A stretch of DNA of 64,000 bases from Petaurus breviceps papuanus (taxonomy: Eukaryota; Chordata; Mammalia; Diprotodontia; Petauridae): positions 6,877,048-6,941,047 of the forward strand of contig JAMXIF010000073.1 of NCBI GenBank assembly GCA_028583685.1. The letters are read 5' to 3'. The translations under genes and the position numbers were made by a program. Positions 53,896-63,935 of the stretch are shown here, one piece after another; the stretch's first letter is position 1, and each line of letters starts with the position of its first letter. Below the pieces are notes generated by a model. The model saw nothing but the letters and a program-made list of their open reading frames with translations, was not told the DNA's origin and ran no database searches.

Positions 53896-54476
53896 CTTCT
53901 CTAAAAGGCTTCCACTGCACATGCCTTTTGGGTACTCTCTTGAAATGTATCCTTCATGAAATGTATCTTTAACACAATATTCTGTTTAGGTGATCAGAAT
54001 AATAGAAAAGATACGCATCTCTCAGGATCCCCTGTGGTTGTTTTCATCCAGTCAATTGCATTGCGCAGCTCAGTCCAATTTTAGCAGCATCGTAGTGGAG
54101 GGTTGGATGGTTTAGCATTCTGGCATTTTGGGAACTTTTATTCTCAGCCTGCCAAATGGAGCCCAGTGCTTCTGAGCTGGTTTTGTGCCTGGGATGTTAC
54201 CATCTGGTAGCTGTACTGAAGTATATTTAAACAAGAATTAATTTGATTTGGGGTTTGGGGCAGGAGGAAACTTTAGTTGAAAAACCAGGATCCTTAAAAC
54301 TGCTGCTAAATAGCTCCCTTGTTTTCAATCCAAGCAGAAGAACAGAGAAAAAATTACTGTTCTCTTGATCCCAGATTATATCTCTGTAAATTGTCATGAT
54401 AACACAGTATATAGTAAAATAAAGCCAAGACTTCTGGTGGCTGATTCTTGCCTGTATTGAGGGTGCTCAGGTTCAG
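53896..54476. other. no recognised feature
   Basis: Unique-looking DNA with no supported feature. Confidence 0.5.
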
Positions 54477-54716
54477 AGGGCAGCTAGGTGGTGCAGTGGG
54501 TAGAGAAAGTCTTGGAATCTAGAAGTTAAAAAGTTAAAATTTGGTCTCATTTACTGGCAGTGTGACCCTGGCCAAGTCACTTCACCCTGTTTGCCTCACT
54601 TTCCTCTCTATAAAATGGTCTGGAAAAGGAAATGGCAAACCACTCCAGTATCTTTGCCAAGAAAACCCCAGGTGGGGTCAGGAAGAGTTAGACACAGCTG
54701 AAATGACTGAACAGTA
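54477..54716 (+). mobile_element. SINE-R copy
   Basis: Complete from AGGGCAGCTAGGTGGTGCAG to GAAATGACTGAACAGTA. Confidence 0.9.
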
Positions 54717-54724
54717 GGATCAGA

Positions 54725-54887
54725 GGATCATAGAATCATAGTTGTAGAGATGGAAAGGGGAAGAAGCTGAGAAAAAACTTACTTGAGTGACTTACTCAAG
54801 GCCCTCTAGGGAGGGAGTGTTAGAGAGAGAGTTTGAACTCAGGTCCTCTGGCTTCAGGTCCAACTCTCTTTCCATTGCATTACATGG
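54725..54887 (-). mobile_element. MIR fragment
   Basis: CATAGAATCATAGTTGTAGA, GAGTGACTTACTCAAGGCCC and TTTGAACTCAGGTCCTCTGG are in antisense order. Confidence 0.72.
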
Positions 54888-55127
54888 CCATTTATTCAAC
54901 AGAACTTTTGGCTGCCTGATCTCTGACCCATCCACCCACCACATCAAAAGCTTGAAATTCATTTGAAACTCTGTGCTTGTGCTTGGTTGAGACTGAAGGA
55001 CAAAGGAAATGATGGTCAGATGTAAATCCATACCTCAGAAATCAGGAAGGAACCATTCGAGAGCAGCTTATTACTCCAGGGAATTTAGTTTCCCCCGGGG
55101 TCCAGCTAACATAAAAGTCAAAATGTG

Positions 55128-55378
55128 CTAGGTGACAGAGTGAATACAGCACTAGTCCTGAAGTCAAGACCTCAGTTCAAATCCAGGCTCAGAAACTTAC
55201 TAGTTGTGTGACCTTGGGCAGGTCCCTTAACTACTGTTTGCCTCAGTTTCCTCAACTGTAAAATTGGGACAACAATAGCACCTACTTCCCAGACTTGTCA
55301 TGAGGTTCAAATGAGATATTTGTAAAGCACGTTGCACAAATGTCTGGCACATACATAGTAGGTGTTTAATTCTGTAAA
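55128..55378 (+). mobile_element. MIR (Ther1), near full length
   Basis: GCTAGGTGACAGAGTGAATA, TTGTGTGACCTTGGGCAGGT, CACCTACTTCCCAGACTTGT and GTCTGGCACATACATAGTAG run in order. Confidence 0.85.
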
Positions 55379-55462
55379 CGTTCCGTTCTTTATTTTGCTT
55401 TGCTTCTGGGTTACTAGTGGTGCCTTCCAAAGAGAGGTAAAGAGATAAGGAGCCTTAGAGAC

Positions 55463-55953
55463 TGTGTGGGGTATGGGGACCCCAAAATCCCCTACCCAAA
55501 TTTTATAAAAACTTAGAGATGTCTCAAGGGTAAGGACAGGAAGTATTTATTCAGTCCTCATGAGAAGAGGGCATCATCTCCACCAGGATGGACTAGTGGA
55601 AGGAGGCTCGTTACAGAAGACAAAGCAAGGTTATATACTCCAGCACAGACAAACCCCCTCCCACCACTATCCCTTATTCCCATTGGCTGGGAGGCTGGCT
55701 TATAGTCTAGGCGCAAAAAAAGACAAAGAACAAGGAAACAGGGTATAGCCAACCCAAAAGTACATGTCCTTAGTTGGCAAACTTAATGCTGATGTGGCAG
55801 TAAGGGAGGGGGAAGGGGTCCTGAGTTGTGTAATTTCTTAGGAAACCAGAACTTAGGCCTATCTGGTCTTACAAAAGTCTGTCTCTAGTTTCGAGATAGT
55901 CTCTCTCTGTCTCCCCTCACCCTGAGGAGTCTTCACAGAGTGTACCCCATTCA
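55463..55953 (-). mobile_element. solo LTR of an endogenous retrovirus
   Basis: Read on the minus strand, this 491-bp block starts TGAATGGGGTACACTC and ends CCCCATACCCCACACA. It has a CCAAT box (plus-strand ATTGG at about 55682), a TATA-like TATATAA (about 55631-55638) and a GAATAAAT polyadenylation signal (about 55545-55552), spaced as in U3-R. The 5-bp TSD GAGAC lies at 55458-55462 and 55954-55958. It looks whole as an LTR; there is no internal retroviral sequence, as expected after recombination between two LTRs. The exact retrovirus family cannot be named. Confidence 0.85.
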
Positions 55954-55958
55954 GAGAC

Positions 55959-56734
55959 CAATTTTCAAGTGTCAGTAATGGGGAATCATGGGAGAAAGGG
56001 GAAACTGTAAACACAGGTTGTGTGGAATCTTCTGTTGAGTGAATGTGTCTTAAAAATGGGGCAAGGGAGCAAAGCAGTGTGTACTGAGGAAAAAGGCCTA
56101 TGATTTCAGTAACAGATCCGGCCTAACTTATTTCCATGGAGTCCATTGCAATATAGTTATGGGGCTCATTTTTCTCTGGCCTGGGCATTTGGAAAGATCT
56201 CCATGTCTATAATGAAATTAGAGTCCCCAGCCGAGACTTTGCTCAGAAATACTGGTGAATGTTTTCATATGTAAATCTAGTCACATGCTTCTCTACTGGC
56301 CTTTATTGTTCCCTGTTTGTGCCAAATATTTACTCTTGGTATCTTAAACTTAGTCTAGGAAAGGTTCTTTATTCAGCTGAATTTGGCACAACTGAAATTG
56401 AATTTGGCAGGAACACAACCTACCCCTTGAGTTGACATTGTTATTAGTCTTATAACTGGTTTTTTTTTTTAATCTCTCAGTCTCAGATGTGTTCCATTCT
56501 GATCTTTATCCTTTACCAACAGTTTACCTCTAATAACTTTCTGATTCAGTATTCTAATGCTGAGTAGCTGTTAAACATTCCTTTTCTCCCCTTTCTCTTG
56601 GCTCTTTTTTTAAAGGCTTATTCATGCCTTTTATTTGTGTACCACATTCCTTTCCTCCTGTATCTCTCCTCTGTGAACCCTCCCTTGAAGCACAGAAAAA
56701 AAAAACAACACACCAAACAATTAAAACCAACCAG
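55959..56734. other. no recognised feature
   Basis: Unique-looking DNA with no supported feature. Confidence 0.5.
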
Positions 56735-57690
56735 TCAGCACTTATTCAGCATTTACTATGTCCCAGGCAGACTGTGGGCTGAACACCAAAGATATGAAAA
56801 AGGCAAAAACATGGTCTCTATCCCCAAGGAGCTCATAAGACTTATTCCTGACAACCTGTAGCATCCATAGATTCCCCTCTCTCCTCTTCTGTAGGAAGAG
56901 GAGAGAAGCTGTTTAGTGAAACGAGCACTTTAAAATCTCTTCTATGTGGGGCTATCAGAGAAATGATCCAAAGATTAAAAAAATGCAGAACAATTAAACT
57001 GTCCCAGCCCCAAAAAGTAAACACAACGTGTATGTCTGTGTCTCTGTGTATATGCAAAAGTGTGTGCTTTACATAGACAAAGTATAATATACAAAAGCAA
57101 TTTCAGAAGAAGGGATAAGGAAAGTAGTGACAACTGGGTAGTTGGGGAAGATGGGTAAGGGAGACCTGGAGGGATCTCATAACAAGTAGATAGGACAGTA
57201 CAGACAATACAGAGCCTGGAGTTAGAAAGACTCATCTTCTGCGTTCAAAGGTGACCTCAGACATTTAGAAGCTTGACCCTGGGCATCACTTAACCCTGTT
57301 TGTCTCAGAGGACCTCATCTGTAAAATGAGCTGGAGAAGGAAATGGCAAACCCCTCCAGTATCTTTGCTAAGAACACCCCAAATGGGGTCACCAAGAATC
57401 AGACAGGACTGAATGTGACTGAACACCAGCAATGGAGATGACCCCTGGACTGAGCCTTAAAGGGAATTAGGAATTCTGAGAGGGGGAGGTGAGAAGAGAA
57501 AGAATTCCAGGTATCTGGGAGAGCCTTGACAAAAGTTTGGAGACAAGAGAGACTGTTATGTAGGAGGACCAGCAAATAGGCTGGTAGAGTGTGTAGTATA
57601 ATAAGCAGTAATAAATCTGGGAAGGACTTTAAATGTCAAACAGAAGAGTTTATATTTTATCCTAGAAGTAACAAGGAACTATTAAAGACT
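56735..57690 (-). mobile_element. L2, split by SINE-R
   Basis: The antisense terminus (CAGCACTTATTCAGCATTTA, ATCCCCAAGGAGCTCATAAG) and, after the SINE, TTAAAGGGAATTAGGAATTC, GACTTTAAATGTCAAACAGA and TTTATATTTTATCCTAGAAG are successive L2 parts. Confidence 0.72.
57195..57430 (+). mobile_element. SINE-R copy
   Basis: GCCTGGAGTTAGAAAGACTC, CCTCCAGTATCTTTGCTAAG and GAATGTGACTGAACACCAGC run in order. Confidence 0.82.
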
Positions 57691-57859
57691 TTGGAAATAA
57701 CCTCAGAAGATAAATACTTCATCGCCCTTATTTAACAAATGAGGAAACTAAAAAAAATGTTTTTTAATTAGATTAAAAAAACAACAACAAGGAAACTGAG
57801 ACCTAGCCAGATCTGTATTTTAGAAATGTCACCCTAGCAGCTGTATTTCATCAGAGGAA

Positions 57860-58160
57860 GCATATTTTAGTAAGTAGGTTCAGGAAAACCTGGGTTTGGA
57901 TCTTGCTCTTTTGACCCTTTTCACCTATAGGTGATATATGCCAGGCAAATAACTGAACCTCCTTGAGTCTGTTTCTTCAGTTATAAAATGGCAGTGGTAA
58001 TATCACCTACATCAATGTGTTGTTGGGAGGATCTAATGTGATAATGTATGTAAAACACCTTGTAAAGGTTGATGTATGTAATGTATGTGGTATGTATGTT
58101 ATGTGTGTAATGTATGTAAATTACCTTGTAAACTTCAAAGTGTTACATAAATGAAATCTG
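57860..58160 (+). mobile_element. MIR with a TATG microsatellite
   Basis: AACTGAACCTCCTTGAGTCT and ACATCAATGTGTTGTTGGGA match MIR; a (TATG)-rich expansion at about 58070-58125 duplicates the CACCTTGTAAA / TACCTTGTAAA region of the tail. Confidence 0.7.
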
Positions 58161-58264
58161 CTACTTTGATCATTCTTTAGAACCAAGATTGGTGGTTCCA
58201 ATTAGTCAGAAATTGGCTGCCTTGTAATATTGCTTTCATTTACTCTAGCATATTTGTGTATGTT

Positions 58265-58375
58265 ACTATCCTGGCTCTCCTTATTTTATCCTGTATCAAT
58301 TCATTCGAGTCTCAGAATTGCCCATATTCTCATTTGTTTCTTAAGGTGCAGTAATATTCCACCACATTTGTAACC
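58265..58375 (-). mobile_element. L1 fragment
   Basis: CTGTATCAATTCATTCGAGT, TTAAGGTGCAGTAATATTCC and ACCACATTTGTAACCCA correspond to the antisense end of ORF2. Confidence 0.6.
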
Positions 58376-58419
58376 CACTCTCAGAGGAGACATTCCAGGT
58401 GGTTAATAGCAGACAGGGA

Positions 58420-58560
58420 AAGGCAATGTAGAGCAGAGGTCACAACTTTGGACTTGGAATCAGAAAGATCCAGTTCAGATCCCGTCTCAGCTAATTACTA
58501 GTTGAATGTGACCCTGGGCAGGTCATTTAATCTCTCTGTAGAGGCTGGATTCCGTGGCCT
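58420..58560 (+). mobile_element. MIR fragment
   Basis: GGACTTGGAATCAGAAAGAT and GAATGTGACCCTGGGCAGGT mark the core. Confidence 0.7.
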
Positions 58561-58964
58561 CTCCAGCCCCCTTCAGCTATATCTTTGAAGCTTGGTAGAC
58601 CCCAGGTGTCTGCCTGGGGGCTGAGCAGGTGACCTAGAATTGCTCCTGTTCTTGGGTGCTTATTACTCTTGAGGGAATTTGGGAAAAGAAACCCAGAGGC
58701 TGCAGCCTTCAAGGAGAAACCTCATCTAGGACTGTCTGACCCAGGAGCCACTTAGCTAACCCTACCAGATCTCCAGGCCACGATCCCGGGAGCAAGCCAA
58801 GCCTGAATTACCCATTCAAACACCATAATTTGTTCGGCTATTTCTTCAAATGATAGTGACTCACGTTTTTGTTTTGATTTTAGATTTTATTTATTTTTGC
58901 TACTGCTAAAAGCTGCTTAGCACTCTTGTCAGTCACTTCCCTGGGTCAGGAGGGATGTTCTCAA
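58561..58964. other. no recognised feature
   Basis: GC-richer unique-looking DNA with short open frames on the minus strand, none with a recognisable motif. Confidence 0.4.
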
Positions 58965-58976
58965 CATTTTCTAGAA

Positions 58977-59123
58977 GAGGGGTGGCAAGGTGGCATGGTG
59001 AATAGAGCATCGGCCCTGGAGTCAGGAGGTCCTGAGTTCAAATCTGGCCTCAGACACTTAACGCTTACTAGCCGTGTGACCTTGGGCAAGTCACTTAACC
59101 CCAATTGCCCTCCAAAAAAAAGC
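58977..59123 (+). mobile_element. SINE-W copy with TSD
   Basis: ATTTTCTAGAA flanks it near 58965 and 59127. Complete from GGGTGGCAAGGTGGCATGG to CAATTGCCCTCCAAAAA. Confidence 0.92.
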
Positions 59124-59190
59124 TAATTTTCTAGAAAATCTTTCTGTGATATATCACTGAGGGTTAAGATGACAAATTGATAAGGCTTGA

Positions 59191-59340
59191 GAGGGAGGCA
59201 GTGCGAAGAACACTGGATTTGGAGTCTGACGGACCTGGGTTTGCATTCTGACTATACTCCTTATGACATATATGTCATTTAATTTTTCTGGACTTCATTT
59301 TCTTCATCTGTAAAATCTGATGACGGGGCTAGATGAACTG
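59191..59340 (+). mobile_element. MIR fragment
   Basis: GATTTGGAGTCTGACGGACC and TTTTCTTCATCTGTAAAATC run in order. Confidence 0.7.
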
Positions 59341-59383
59341 TGTGCCTTCTCAACTGTGTATCTATAGTAAGAGAAATTAAAGT

Positions 59384-59478
59384 ATTTTCCCTGGAGGGAT
59401 TGTTTTGTCCTTTTTTGTATTTACGGCACTTAGCACAACACCTGGCATGTAGTAAGCATTTAGCAAGTGTTTATGGAT
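59384..59478 (+). mobile_element. L2 3' end
   Basis: GGCACTTAGCACAACACCTG and GTAGTAAGCATTTAGCAAGT form the terminus. Confidence 0.75.
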
Positions 59479-59707
59479 TGGTTTTCATACATAGTCTCCT
59501 TTCCTTGAATTTTTCTGAAAATTGATGACTTACTAAACCACATGGGGGCAGAGATAGCATTTGGAAAGTTAACTAAATTAAAACTATGATTCTCTAAGAA
59601 TGATTGACTTTGTAAGGGCCCTGAAAGGACCAGAGAACACATTTCAGTTTTGAGTTTTTCATTGAAGCTCTTTAATATTAAGAATCTTTTTTTAAAAAAG
59701 CATATCC

Positions 59708-60140
59708 TAGAAATCAAGGGGATGCCCATCAATTGGGAAATGGCTAAACAAGTTGTGGCATATGCCTGTAATGGAATACTATTGTGCTCTAAGAAATGAG
59801 GAGCAGACAGACTTCATAATAACCTGGAGAGACTTACATAAACCGATGCTGAGTGAGGCGAGCAGAACCAGGAGAACTTTGTACACAATTACAGACACAT
59901 TGTATCTGTGATGACTGACTTTGATAGACTGGGCTCCTCTCAGCGATGCAAGGTTAGAAGACAACTCCAAAGGACTCAGGATGGAAAGGGCTATCCACAT
60001 CCAGAGAAAGAGATGCAGAGTCTGAAGACAGATAGAAGTAAACTACTTGCTGTCCCTTTTTTGTTCCGTTTTGTCCCTTCTTTCTCGTTGTTCGTTCTAT
60101 CGGTTATAATCCTTCTTTACAACTTGACTCATGTTTAATG
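59708..60140 (+). mobile_element. L1 ORF2 end and 3' UTR
   Basis: GGGGATGCCCATCAATTGGG, AATGGAATACTATTGTGCTC and ACTTTGATAGACTGGGCTCC match the L1 at 3699-4491, so both belong to one subfamily. It stops before the poly(A) end, probably lost. Confidence 0.85.
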
Positions 60141-60184
60141 TGAGGGCATTTGTAGATCCTGTGTCATATTGCATGCTGCATTTT

Positions 60185-60350
60185 ACGTTGTAGTCACCGT
60201 GAGGTCGGTGTTACTGTAATTCCCGTTTTGCAGATGTGGAAACAAGGCCCAGAGTGGTTAAATGACTTGCCCAGGATCTCACAGGTAGGGAGTATCCGAG
60301 ATAATAAAACTCAAGTCTTTCTATCTCCAAGTCCTAGACTCTTTCCACTT
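60185..60350 (-). mobile_element. MIR fragment
   Basis: GTTTTGCAGATGTGGAAACA and TGACTTGCCCAGGATCTCAC are in antisense order. A further antisense MIR 3' piece is at 60400-60475. Confidence 0.75.
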
Positions 60351-60643
60351 CACTCTCTAACAAGGTAGAGAGTGAAGTGTTAGGGAAAGGAGGAAAGAGA
60401 GCGAGGATTTATGTAATGCTAGCCATGTGCCAGGCTCTGAGCTAAGCACTTTTACATATATTATTTCTTTTGATCAAATTATGAGAGTAATTATGGAAGT
60501 ATTACAGAAGACAGGAATAGGTGTAAGAGTTATTTATTCAGCCATTCATTTGTTTTGTTGACAATGATTTATCCTAGGTCAGGTCTCTGTCCTGGATCTT
60601 CTGTCAAGGTTTTTCTTTTTCTTTCTTTTTTAAAAATTATTTC

Positions 60644-60797
60644 ACAGTGAATAGAGCACCAGCCCTGGAGTTAGGAGGATCTGAATTCAAATCCAGCCTC
60701 AGACAACTTGACATACTTTACTAACTGTATGACCTTGGGCAAGTCACTTAACCCCATTGTCTTGCCTTCCCACCTCCAAAAATAAAAATAAAAAATT
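60644..60797 (+). mobile_element. SINE-W copy, 5'-truncated
   Basis: It starts at CACAGTGAATAGAGCACCAG without the head and ends in CCCACCTCCAAAAATAAAAA. Confidence 0.88.
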
Positions 60798-60981
60798 AAA
60801 TTGCTTCACAGCTTAAAGTGGAAAAAGTTTGGCTCTTTGAGAGGGTTGAGAAGAGAAGTATAAACATAAGCTAAAGACTGGAAATTGACCTATAGAAAAG
60901 GAATGGTGAAAGGAACAAGGATTTTTCAACTTAAAGAGATAGTTGGGTATCAGTTAATGATGATCTTCTGGGTTATTACTG

Positions 60982-61402
60982 TTCAATGCTTTTCAGTTGT
61001 GTCCAACTCTTCATGACCTGGGTTGGGGTTTTCTTTTCTTTTCTTTTCTTTTTTTTTGCTTTTTGGAGGGTAATTGGGGTTAAGTGACTTGCCCAAGTTC
61101 ACACGGCTAGTAAGTGTTAAGTGTCTGAGGCTGGATTTGAACTCGGGTCCTCCTGACTCCAGGGCCAGTGCACTATTCACTTTGCCACCTAGCCATGCTG
61201 GGGTTTTCTTGACAGAGATATTGGAGTGTCTTGCCATTTCCTTCTCCAGCCCATTTTACAGATGAGGAACTGAGACAAACAGGATTAAGTGCCTTGCCCA
61301 GGATCACACAGCTGGTAAGGGCCTATGGATGATGAACTCATGAAGCTGAGCCTTCCTGATTCCAAACCCAGTGATCTATCCACTGCACCACCTAGCTTCC
61401 CT
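60982..61402 (-). mobile_element. SINE-R copy split by SINE-W
   Basis: The left part runs GTTCAATGCTTTTCAGTTGT to TTGGGGTTTTCTT; the right resumes with GACAGAGATATTGGAGTGTC and ends CCACTGCACCACCTAGCTTC. Confidence 0.9.
61040..61197 (-). mobile_element. SINE-W nested in SINE-R
   Basis: TGGGGTTTTCTT occurs on both sides (about 61024-61035 and 61199-61210) as the TSD. The T-rich tail contains TTTTC repeats. Confidence 0.93.
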
Positions 61403-61439
61403 AGGAGGCAGTTGAAGGGGGAAGAAAAAAATGGGAAAG

Positions 61440-61618
61440 AAATGGGAAGAATGCTAGATAAAGAGTCCACAGTCTATGGTTCAGATCCCAACTCGGATAC
61501 TTCTATCCATTGAACTTTAAACAACTCACTTCCCTCTGTAAATCCTCATCTGTAAAATAAGGAGACTGAACTCGATGGTCCCCTAAGACCCCTCATTGCT
61601 TCAGAGCTGGGATGCTGA
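61440..61618 (+). mobile_element. MIR fragment
   Basis: TCATCTGTAAAATAAGGAGA and TCGATGGTCCCCTAAGACCC mark the tail of a diverged copy. Confidence 0.65.
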
Positions 61619-62210
61619 TTGTCCTGTCCTGTCCTGCCTCTCCACCCAGGAGTGAGATACAGGTACTGTTTGCTCTTATTTTTATCATATTCTTTTCTAA
61701 CTCTGATACATTATTTGCCCAGAGTGTGAGTAAAATGGCTGTTTGCAAGACTTTGACTCCAAAACCTTGATGTACTATAGAAACATTAGACATTATTCTT
61801 GTTATCATCTTAGTAATACTGCCTTCCAAGGTTGTGAATCTCTGTGGTTTCTGCTGCTGCTTTGGCTGTCATTATCTTCATAGTTGCCATGGAAGTACTT
61901 TGAAAAGGACAATTAATTTAGAAGGGAACATCTGGCCTTAGTAGTTAGAATTCTTGGAAACATTAGTGAATATTCAGATACGGCCTCCAAGGAAACCGTT
62001 GCAGACATGATTATCTGAATCCAACCAGACCCCCAAAAACCCAAGATTTCCGTTAATCCAAAGGTCATCTGTTTGACTACTTTTCTTTCACTGTAGACCA
62101 TTATGAGAAAATTAGCCAAAGAGGCATATTACAATTCTCTGTGTTAGAGACGTTCAGAAGTATCTTTGTTTCTTTGCCTAAATAACATAAATTCTGTATG
62201 TACTCAGTTA
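61619..62210. other. no recognised feature
   Basis: Unique-looking DNA; open frames on the minus strand have no recognisable motif. Confidence 0.5.
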
Positions 62211-62292
62211 TTTTTAATTACATCTTACTTTGTTTGTAAATGAAAAGCCATCTTATCTCGCTCCAACCCCCTCTCCCCTTCATTGAGAAAAA
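62211..62292 (-). mobile_element. L1 3' tip, 3' part of a U6-L1 chimera
   Basis: On the minus strand, CTCAATGAAGGGGAGAGGGG to TGTAATTAAAAATA matches the last bases of the L1 3' UTR seen at 19715-19830 (CTCAATGAGGGGCATGGGG to TGTAATTGGGG). It follows directly on the U6 relic with only a T-run between. Confidence 0.65.
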
Positions 62293-62392
62293 AAAAAACT
62301 GTTACAGTTTGGGTGTAATGCTTGTGCAGAGGCTGTGCTAATCTTTCCTGTATCATTCCAGATTTAAGTATATAGGTTGACTAAGTCAGCAA
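62293..62392 (-). pseudogene. U6 snRNA retropseudogene
   Basis: Reading the minus strand from 62392, the order TTGCTGACTTAGTCAACC, TATATACTTAAATCTGGAAT, GATACAGGAAAGATTAGCAC, AGCCTCTGCACAAGCATTAC, ACCCAAACTGTAACAG aligns along the full U6 RNA (compare GATACAGAGAAGATTAGCAT and CCCCTGCGCAAGGATGACAC). The 5' end is more diverged and the 3' end has a small deletion, then a T-run. U6 is the catalytic snRNA of the spliceosome, but this copy is too diverged to be functional and lacks any visible U6 promoter. Confidence 0.88.
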
Positions 62393-62691
62393 TCCCATGT
62401 CCTTATTTATAACATGTTAGGAAGCAGAGAAGAAGCAAATGGGCACCAAATTGCCACTTAGGTCTGGACATGATGTCAGTTTGGAAGGGCAATGACAAGA
62501 GCCAAATGGGAATGGCATTGATTTACAATCTGCTTATCCACTCTGCCTGAGCAACTGCCCAAGGGACCTGGGGGGAAGAGAGACAGAAACACAGAGAGAG
62601 AGGCCTTTAGCTGGTAGGGCTAAACTCTGCTCCACTGGTTTCTGAACCTGTAAAAATTCAGACACAACTTGTGGTTTCTAATTCCCTTTAG

Positions 62692-62700
<9 letters not shown>
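62393..62700. other. no recognised feature
   Basis: Unique-looking DNA between the U6 relic and a microsatellite. Confidence 0.5.
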
Positions 62701-62727
<27 letters not shown>

Positions 62728-62728
62728 T

Positions 62729-62776
<48 letters not shown>
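62701..62776. repeat. (TG)n(AG)n compound microsatellite
   Basis: A TG run passes into GAGAGTGAGA steps and a long GA run, followed by GGGGAT repeats near 62790-62810. Confidence 0.95.
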
Positions 62777-62779
<3 letters not shown>

Positions 62780-62988
62780 GTGGTAGGAGTGGGGATGGGG
62801 ATGGGGATGGTTCTAAGCCCTAGATTAGAAAACTATTAAATCATAGAATCTCTCATTTGAATAAGACCTTAGAGAAGTCATCCAATTCAGGCTCTACCTT
62901 AAGCAAGAATTCATGTAATAATGATACCTAGCATTTGTATAGTGCTTTAAAATTTGCAAAGCACTCTTTATACTTTAATTGTTAATCT

Positions 62989-63153
62989 TTTTTTTTTTTT
63001 GTCTTTTTGGAGGGGGGGAAGGCAGGGCAATTGGGGTTAAGTGACTTGCTCAAGGTCACACAGCTAGTACTTGTTAAGTAGGAGGCCACATTTGAACTCA
63101 GGTCCTCCTGACTCCAGGGCCCATTCTCTATTCACTGCACCACCTAGCTGTCC
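62989..63153 (-). mobile_element. SINE-W copy
   Basis: T-run and CTTTTTGGAGGGGGGGAAGG lead to CACCACCTAGCTGTCCC. It interrupts an antisense MIR tail (GTATAGTGCTTTAAAATTTG at about 62938). AATTGTTAATCTT and AATTAATCCTT flank it. Confidence 0.9.
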
Positions 63154-63306
63154 CTCAATTAATCCTTCTATAGTAGGTGGGGGTGATATGGTAGGGTTGC
63201 AAGCTAATATTTTGGGAAGACCCCAATATATTATATGTCAAGAGATCTTAGTTTTGGTCTGTTCTGTGTGTGACTACAAGTTATTTGAGATTTCAGAATT
63301 AGTTCC

Positions 63307-63837
63307 TGTATCAGCAAGCACCCCAGGGTGGCTGCCAACACAGGTTCTTAGATCTGCTTTGTTAAAGGAAAGCAACTCAAAATGGGTTAACAAGCTTACT
63401 TTAATCAGTCAAACATGTATCATTTACCTAGTTCAGGGGAAAAAGGTCAGCATCCTGAACTTCAGAGTATACAGACAGAATTATCAAGACAGAGAAACAG
63501 ATTAAGCAAACAGGTTTCCAAACTGTCCAACCATTACATCCATACCAAATCAACATCTGGGTTTTTCAAAGCCGGGGGGCTCTCAACAACAGCTTCCCAG
63601 AGTCTCATCTGATCAAATCACAGAACACTTCTCAAAGTGAGCCCCAAAGCAAAGCCTCACATCAGGGATTATATAGCCTTCTCCTGGCTCAGAGAACGTA
63701 ACCACCCTCTTGACCCACTGTTGCTATATTTTAAAACCAGGTAACTTCATCTTCGATTAATTAAGTTCAGGTCATAATTAAATTGGACTGGATAAACAAC
63801 CTAGTTTGATTAAGTTATGCTGAAAAGCAGGTTTGCA
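63307..63837 (-). mobile_element. probable solo LTR, fossil
   Basis: In minus sense the block starts TGCAAACCTGCTTTTCAGCA and ends GGGGTGCTTGCTGATACA. It has a TATA-like GGCTATATAATCC (about 63668-63680 on the plus strand) and an ATTAAA before a U5-like stretch. MIR-like text lies on both sides. No matching TSD was found, so the boundaries are provisional; the family is unknown to me. Confidence 0.5.
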
Positions 63838-63935
63838 TAGTAGATAGAAAACCGGCATCCTGGGTTCAAATTCCCTGTCTTATACAATAATGACTGTGTG
63901 ACCCTGTGAAAGTCTCTTAATAACCTTTCATTCTA
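63838..63935 (+). mobile_element. MIR fragment
   Basis: CATCCTGGGTTCAAATTCCC and GACTGTGTGACCCTGTGAAA mark the MIR core. Confidence 0.65.

Noticed and set aside
62703-62776. GA/TG tract as a promoter GAGA element
   Set aside because: It is a pure compound microsatellite with no nearby gene start.
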